Below are positions 7,676 through 11,333 of a DNA stretch of 11,333 nt, in pieces. Numbering within the stretch: position 1 is the stretch's first letter; each line of letters starts with the position of its first letter. Source of the stretch: Ga0077527 sp032128415 (lineage in GTDB: Bacteria; Pseudomonadota; Gammaproteobacteria; Burkholderiales; SG8-41). The DNA lies in the NCBI GenBank assembly GCA_032128415.1, contig JAQBGW010000099.1, forward strand, positions 1 through 11,333, read 5' to 3'. Made by a program: the position numbers and the translations under genes. A model generated the notes under the pieces. It was not told the origin of the DNA. It saw nothing but the letters and a program-made list of their open reading frames with translations, and made no database searches.

Positions 7676-7679
<4 letters not shown>
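7293..7679 (-). CDS. Single-pass membrane protein, DUF3619 family; possible anti-sigma factor
   Basis: A 128-residue protein with one membrane helix at about 70-88 (YVLPTAVLILGLIGIVYW). The charged, helical N-terminal 65 residues should face the cytoplasm, and the acidic C-terminal tail should lie in the periplasm; the tail has the family-typical DARLLTDDLPIDAYLDKGFDSWL, split here as DARLLTDDLP at 101-110 and IDAYLDKGFDSWL at 111-123. The topology and the position right after a sigma factor are those of membrane anti-sigma factors, but no zinc-binding HxxxCxxC motif is present and DUF3619 has no established function that I know of. The start is TTG at 7679, overlapping the sigma stop as TTGA, with a good AGGGGA ribosome site about 8 bases upstream. 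The end overlaps the DUF3106 gene by 25 bp. Confidence 0.85.
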
Positions 7680-8242
<563 letters not shown>

Positions 8243-8257
8243 TTGGGTTGCCTTTTG

Positions 8258-8283
8258 TGATGTGCCGGCGTGATGTGCCGGCG
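8258..8283. repeat. 13-bp perfect tandem duplication upstream of the sigma gene
   Basis: Two adjacent identical copies of TGATGTGCCGGCG occupy 8258-8270 and 8271-8283. Because 13 is not a multiple of 3, gain or loss of a copy would shift any frame read through it, including the upstream extension of the sigma gene. The second copy contributes to a perfect 14-bp palindrome, TGCCGGCGCCGGCA, at 8276-8289. The duplication ends 16 bases before the likely CTG start. Confidence 0.85.
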
Positions 8284-8460
8284 CCGGCAGAGACCGTGGC
8301 GTTGTTGCGCAACGCTCTCGGAGTTCGCGGCATCTTAGCAAATCGGACAGAGGAGGCAAGCCGGCTGTCGGCAGGCGCCACAAACGCGCGTATCACGCTG
8401 TTTAATCGGATATTTTACTTGACCACTGAAGCATGGGCCGGTAATGTCGCAGGTTCCTTT

Positions 8461-8506
8461 TTGCCATAAATCTTGCCATTATCTTGACATTAGCTTGCCA
8501 GTAATC
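8461..8506 (+). repeat. Four tandem imperfect 11-12 bp repeats upstream of ilvI
   Basis: The units are TTGCCATAAATC (8461-8472), TTGCCATTATC (8473-8483), TTGACATTAGC (8484-8494) and TTGCCAGTAATC (8495-8506). The consensus is TTGCCATWATC. Spacings of 12, 11 and 11 bp put equivalent bases on nearly the same face of the helix, as in cooperative regulator sites. The array ends 36 bases before the ilvI ATG, so it would lie in the promoter or the 5' leader. No known regulator motif is recognised. Confidence 0.7.
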
Positions 8507-8542
8507 CGCAAGAATCGTTCCCACGTGAGCGGATCAAAAATC

Positions 8543-10240
8543 ATGCAATTAACCGGTGCAGAGATCGTTGTGCGCTGTCTGCAGGAAGAGGGTGTCGAAC
8601 ATTTATTCGGATACCCCGGCGGCGCTGTGCTGTACCTGTATGACGAGTTGTTCAAGCAGGACAAGGTGAAGCATGTACTTGTCCGTCATGAACAGGCCGC
8701 CGTGCATGCGGCCGACGCTTATTCGCGATCCACCGACAAGGTCGGTGTTGCGCTGGTCACCTCCGGCCCAGGTGTCACCAATGCGGTGACCGGTATTGCC
8801 ACCGCCTACATGGATTCGATCCCGCTGGTCATACTGACCGGGCAGGTGCCGACGCACGCCATCGGCGAAGATGCTTTCCAGGAGTGCGATACCGTGGGTA
8901 TCACGCGTCCCTGTGTGAAGCATAATTTTCTGGTGAAAGACGTCAAGGATCTGGCGCTGACGATCAAGAAGGCGTTCTATATCGCCGCAACAGGTCGTCC
9001 TGGTCCGGTGGTGGTTGATATTCCCAAGGACGTCACGTCAGCGAAGGCCGAATTCGACTATCCAAAGTCGATCACCATGCGTTCCTACAATCCGGTGGTG
9101 AAAGGACACGCCGGCCAGATCAAGAAGGCGGTCAAGCTTCTGCTCGAAGCGGAGCGACCGATGGTCTATACCGGCGGCGGTGTGATATTGGGTGGCGCGT
9201 CGGCGGAGTTGACCCAGTTCATCAAGTTGCTCGGTTTCCCGTGCACCAATACGCTGATGGGTTTGGGCGGTTATCCAGCCACCGACCGGCATTTCCTCGG
9301 CATGCCCGGCATGCACGGCACCTACGAAGCCAATATGGCCATGCAGCATTGTGACGTGTTGCTGGCGGTGGGTGCGCGTTTTGACGATCGGGTGATCGGC
9401 AATCCCAAACATTTCTGCGAGCAACCACGCAAGATCATTCATATCGATATTGATCCGGCGTCGATTTCCAAGCGGGTGAAAGTCGATGTGCCGGTGGTCG
9501 GCAATGTGCGCGAAGTGTTGAAGGAGCTCATACGCCAGATTGAAGCGGCTCGCGGCGGCCCGAACAAGGAAGCGCTGAAGAGCTGGTGGGCGCAGATCGG
9601 CGAATGGCGTGGTCGCGACTGTCTCAAATACGACCGCTCGAGTGCGATTATCAAGCCGCAGTTTGTAGTCGAGAAGCTCTATCAGGTGACCAAAGGCGAC
9701 GCATTCGTCACTTCCGACGTCGGTCAACATCAAATGTGGGCAGCACAGTTCTATAAGTTTGACAAGCCGCGCCGCTGGATCAATTCGGGTGGCCTGGGCA
9801 CGATGGGCGTCGGCCTGCCCTATGCGATGGGTGTGCAGATGGCGCATCCCAAGGCAACGGTCGCCTGCGTGACTGGCGAGGCCTCGGTGCAGATGTGCAT
9901 CCAGGAGTTATCGACCTGCAAGCAGTACCGGCTGCCGCTGAAGTTGATTAATCTCAACAACCGTTACATGGGCATGGTGCGGCAGTGGCAGGAATTTTTC
10001 CACGGAAATCGCTATTCAGAGTCATACATGGATGCGCTGCCGGATTTCGTCAAGCTGGCCGAATCTTACGGCCATGTCGGCATGCGTATCGAGAAGCCGG
10101 CCGATGTCGAGCCGGCGCTGAAAGAAGCGTTTGCGCGCAAGAAGGAATTGGTGTTTCTCGACTTCATTACTGATCAGACGGAAAATGTGTTCCCGATGAT
10201 ACCGGGCGGCAAAGGGCTGTCCGAGATGATTCTGGTGTGA
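8543..10240 (+). CDS. ilvI: Acetolactate (acetohydroxyacid) synthase, catalytic large subunit
   Basis: TPP-dependent enzyme that joins two pyruvates to acetolactate, or pyruvate and 2-oxobutyrate to acetohydroxybutyrate: the first common step of valine, leucine and isoleucine synthesis. The 565 residues have the usual three domains: a TPP pyrimidine-binding part with GYPGGAVLYLYDEL and the catalytic Glu at E50 in VRHEQAAVHAADAY, a central FAD-binding domain, and a C-terminal TPP pyrophosphate-binding domain. The metal-binding motif, normally GDG(S/A), reads GEAS at 445-448, with the paired Asn at 472-473. The C-terminus KGLSEMILV fits family ends. The ATG at 8543 gives MQLTGAEIVVRCLQEEG as in relatives. 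The frame is open from an ATG at 8444, and a GTG at 8525 is possible, but those extensions do not resemble the family. ilvH follows after 4 bases. Confidence 0.96.
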   Translation: MQLTGAEIVVRCLQEEGVEHLFGYPGGAVLYLYDELFKQDKVKHVLVRHEQAAVHAADAYSRSTDKVGVALVTSGPGVTNAVTGIATAYMDSIPLVILTGQVPTHAIGEDAFQECDTVGITRPCVKHNFLVKDVKDLALTIKKAFYIAATGRPGPVVVDIPKDVTSAKAEFDYPKSITMRSYNPVVKGHAGQIKKAVKLLLEAERPMVYTGGGVILGGASAELTQFIKLLGFPCTNTLMGLGGYPATDRHFLGMPGMHGTYEANMAMQHCDVLLAVGARFDDRVIGNPKHFCEQPRKIIHIDIDPASISKRVKVDVPVVGNVREVLKELIRQIEAARGGPNKEALKSWWAQIGEWRGRDCLKYDRSSAIIKPQFVVEKLYQVTKGDAFVTSDVGQHQMWAAQFYKFDKPRRWINSGGLGTMGVGLPYAMGVQMAHPKATVACVTGEASVQMCIQELSTCKQYRLPLKLINLNNRYMGMVRQWQEFFHGNRYSESYMDALPDFVKLAESYGHVGMRIEKPADVEPALKEAFARKKELVFLDFITDQTENVFPMIPGGKGLSEMILV

Positions 10241-10244
10241 AGCG

Positions 10245-10736
10245 ATGAGACACATCATTTCCGTTTTGCTGGAAAACGAAGCCGGCGCGCTGTCCCGGGT
10301 AGCCGGGTTGTTTTCGGCGCGCGGCTACAACATCGAATCGCTCACGGTGGCGCCTACCGAGGACGCAACGTTATCGCGCATGACCATCGTCACTTCCGGT
10401 TCCGACGACGTCATCGAACAGATCAACAAGCAGTTGAACAAGTTGGTCGATGTGGTCAAGGTGGTTGATCTCTCTGAGGGCGACCATATTGAGCGGGAGC
10501 TGATGCTGGTCAAGGTGCGTGCTGTGGGCAAGGATCGTGAGGAGATGAAGCGGATGGTGGACATTTTTCGCGGCCGTATTATCGACGTAACCGATAAGGA
10601 TTACACCATCGAGTTGACCGGACCGGGATCGAAGCTGGATGCCTTTCTGAAGGCTATTGATCCGACGGCAATACTTGAAACGGTGCGCACTGGTGCTTCA
10701 GGAATTGGCCGTGGCGACCGTATTTTGAAAATTTAG
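10245..10736 (+). CDS. ilvH: Acetolactate synthase small (regulatory) subunit
   Basis: Regulatory subunit that activates the IlvI catalytic subunit and confers feedback inhibition by valine. The 163 residues match E. coli IlvH in length. The N-terminal ACT domain (about 2-75) carries LLENEAGALSRVAGLFSARGYNIESL, written here in parts: LLENEAGALS at 8-17 and FSARGYNIESL at 23-33. It retains N11, G14 and N29, the positions that E. coli work ties to valine binding or valine resistance, so the enzyme is probably valine-sensitive. The C-terminal domain contains MVDIFRGRIIDVT and ends GDRILKI. The ATG lies 4 bases after the ilvI stop, so the two are co-transcribed and made in step. Confidence 0.96.
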   Translation: MRHIISVLLENEAGALSRVAGLFSARGYNIESLTVAPTEDATLSRMTIVTSGSDDVIEQINKQLNKLVDVVKVVDLSEGDHIERELMLVKVRAVGKDREEMKRMVDIFRGRIIDVTDKDYTIELTGPGSKLDAFLKAIDPTAILETVRTGASGIGRGDRILKI

Positions 10737-10739
10737 GGG

Positions 10740-10785
10740 GCAGCGCGATAAGCCGCTGCGTATAGCGGGTTGTTTGCGCTCCCGC
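10740..10785 (+). promoter_or_regulatory. Two small inverted repeats in the ilvH-ilvC gap
   Basis: The 84-bp gap holds GCAGCG/CGCTGC (10740-10745 with 10754-10759, 8-base loop) and GCGGG/CCCGC (10765-10769 with 10781-10785, 11-base loop). Neither is followed by a T run, so they are unlikely to terminate transcription. They could mark an mRNA processing or stability point, or be chance. No clear promoter for ilvC was found, so read-through from ilvIH is likely. Confidence 0.25.
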
Positions 10786-10820
10786 ATGATCATCAATAAC
10801 GTTTCAGACAGAGGGAAGAT

Positions 10821-11333
10821 ATGAAGATTTTCTACGACAAAGACGCCGATCTTTCGTTAATCAAGCGCAAGCAGGTTGCCATCATCGGCTACGGTTCCCA
10901 GGGTCATGCTCACGCCAACAACCTCAAGGATTCCGGGGTCAAGGTCACCGTGGGTCTGCGTAAAAACGGCGTTTCCTGGAACAAGGCAAAGAAAGCCGGT
11001 CTCGCAGTTAAAGAAGTCGGCGATGCCGTGAAAAGCGCCGATCTGGTGATGATCCTGCTGCCCGACGAGAACCATGCAGATGTTTATCGTGACGAGATCG
11101 AGCCCAACATCAAAAAAGGTGCGACCCTGGCGTTTGCGCACGGATTCAACATTCATTTCAAGCAGATTGAGCCGCGCGCCGACCTCGACGTCATCATGAT
11201 TGCGCCCAAAGGCCCCGGCCATCTGGTGCGCTCGACCTATACCCAGGGCGGTGGGGTTCCCTCTCTCATCGCGGTCTACCAGGACCCCGGCAAGAAAGGC
11301 CGTGATGTCGCGCTTTCGTATGCCGCAGCCATC
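10821..11333 (+). CDS. ilvC: Ketol-acid reductoisomerase (class I), C-terminus cut by window edge
   Basis: NADPH- and Mg-dependent enzyme that isomerises and reduces acetolactate or acetohydroxybutyrate to the dihydroxy acids, directly using the IlvIH product. The window holds 171 codons of a protein usually about 340 residues long (short class I form). Visible are the start MKIFYDKDADLSLIKRK, the Rossmann motif GYGSQGHAHA at 23-32, the cofactor-selecting loop GLRKNGVSW at 45-53 with R47 and S52 typical of NADPH use, catalytic H107 in FAHGFNIHF, and APKGPGHLVR at 128-137. The metal-binding knotted domain lies beyond the right edge. The ATG at 10821 is preceded by a strong GAGGGAAG ribosome site. 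It follows ilvH after 84 bp, probably in the same transcript. Confidence 0.97.
   Translation, partial: MKIFYDKDADLSLIKRKQVAIIGYGSQGHAHANNLKDSGVKVTVGLRKNGVSWNKAKKAGLAVKEVGDAVKSADLVMILLPDENHADVYRDEIEPNIKKGATLAFAHGFNIHFKQIEPRADLDVIMIAPKGPGHLVRSTYTQGGGVPSLIAVYQDPGKKGRDVALSYAAAI

Larger units (their letters stand above)
8243..8542. promoter_or_regulatory. Divergent control region between the sigma operon and ilvI
   Basis: About 300 bp with no separate gene. It must hold the promoters of both operons. I see no convincing promoter. The best plus-strand candidate is TTGACC (8419-8424), 17 bp, TAATGT (8442-8447), which has a good -35 but a poor -10. The TTGACA at 8484-8489 has no -10 at a suitable distance. 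Notable elements are a 13-bp tandem duplication, a 14-bp palindrome and a set of four 11-12 bp repeats, each listed separately. Open frames run through it from both sides (TTG 8383 on minus, ATG 8444 on plus), but both extend past the conserved protein starts. Confidence 0.5.

Noticed and set aside
8484..8489. Perfect -35 hexamer TTGACA upstream of ilvI
   Set aside because: No acceptable -10 lies 15-19 bp downstream, and it is one variant of a four-copy repeat, which explains it better.
8445..8504. Possible ilv leader peptide rich in Leu/Ile (reads LAIILTLACQ then stop)
   Set aside because: This frame has no ATG or GTG start, only a late TTG, and no terminator/antiterminator hairpins with a T run follow, so attenuation is not supported.
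8461..8506. CRISPR-like array
   Set aside because: The units are 11-12 bp, directly adjacent with no spacers, and imperfect; this is a tandem repeat or binding-site array.
8444..8542. 33-residue N-terminal extension of IlvI from ATG 8444
   Set aside because: The extension is encoded largely by the short repeats, has no family resemblance and a weak ribosome site; homologues begin at the ATG at 8543.
9038..9847. Minus-strand open frame of 269 codons opposite ilvI
   Set aside because: It mirrors the codon structure of ilvI, is His/Arg-rich and has no domain signature; the plus strand is clearly the coding one.
10737..10820. Terminator between ilvH and ilvC
   Set aside because: The two inverted repeats are short with long loops and lack a T run; ilvC is normally co-transcribed with ilvIH.

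Overview
The window looks like ordinary chromosomal DNA from a Gram-negative betaproteobacterium, perhaps near Nitrosomonadales or Burkholderiales. The evidence is gene content and order: lptF-lptG divergent from pepA-holC-valS, and a sigma factor-DUF3619-DUF3106-RDD operon divergent from ilvI-ilvH-ilvC. These arrangements and DUF families are typical of that class. The taxon is inferred from protein families recalled from memory, not from a search. Base composition looks uniform and moderately GC-rich. I see no insertion sequence, tRNA, rRNA, CRISPR array, attachment site or other sign of recent transfer.

Layout. Positions 1-4115 (minus strand) hold pepA (aminopeptidase A), holC (DNA polymerase III chi), a small helical protein of unknown function, and valS (valyl-tRNA synthetase, cut by the left edge). 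The small protein's reading frame runs into valS with no stop codon. Positions 4256-6405 (plus) hold lptF and lptG, the membrane permease pair of the lipopolysaccharide exporter, with an ATGA overlap. Positions 6341-8242 (minus) hold four tightly coupled genes: a sigma-70 family factor, a single-pass membrane protein (DUF3619), an exported protein with five 18-residue repeats (DUF3106), and an RDD membrane protein. The last of these overlaps the 3' end of lptG on the opposite strand. Positions 8543-11333 (plus) hold ilvI, ilvH and the start of ilvC, the first two steps of valine, leucine and isoleucine synthesis.

How they work together. IlvI and IlvH form acetohydroxyacid synthase, and IlvC takes its product onward. 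LptF and LptG form the transmembrane core that LptB powers to lift LPS from the inner membrane. The sigma operon is the least understood part. Its gene order and protein topologies (cytoplasmic sigma factor, membrane protein with a cytoplasmic head, exported repeat protein) resemble sigma/anti-sigma/periplasmic-sensor modules such as CnrH-CnrY-CnrX. That makes it the best candidate here for an undescribed system, but the function is inference.

Other points worth a second look are the apparent absence of a normal start codon for the sigma factor next to a 13-bp tandem duplication, four helically phased 11-12 bp repeats just upstream of ilvI, a hairpin that places the lptG stop codon in its loop, and the fused frame upstream of valS.
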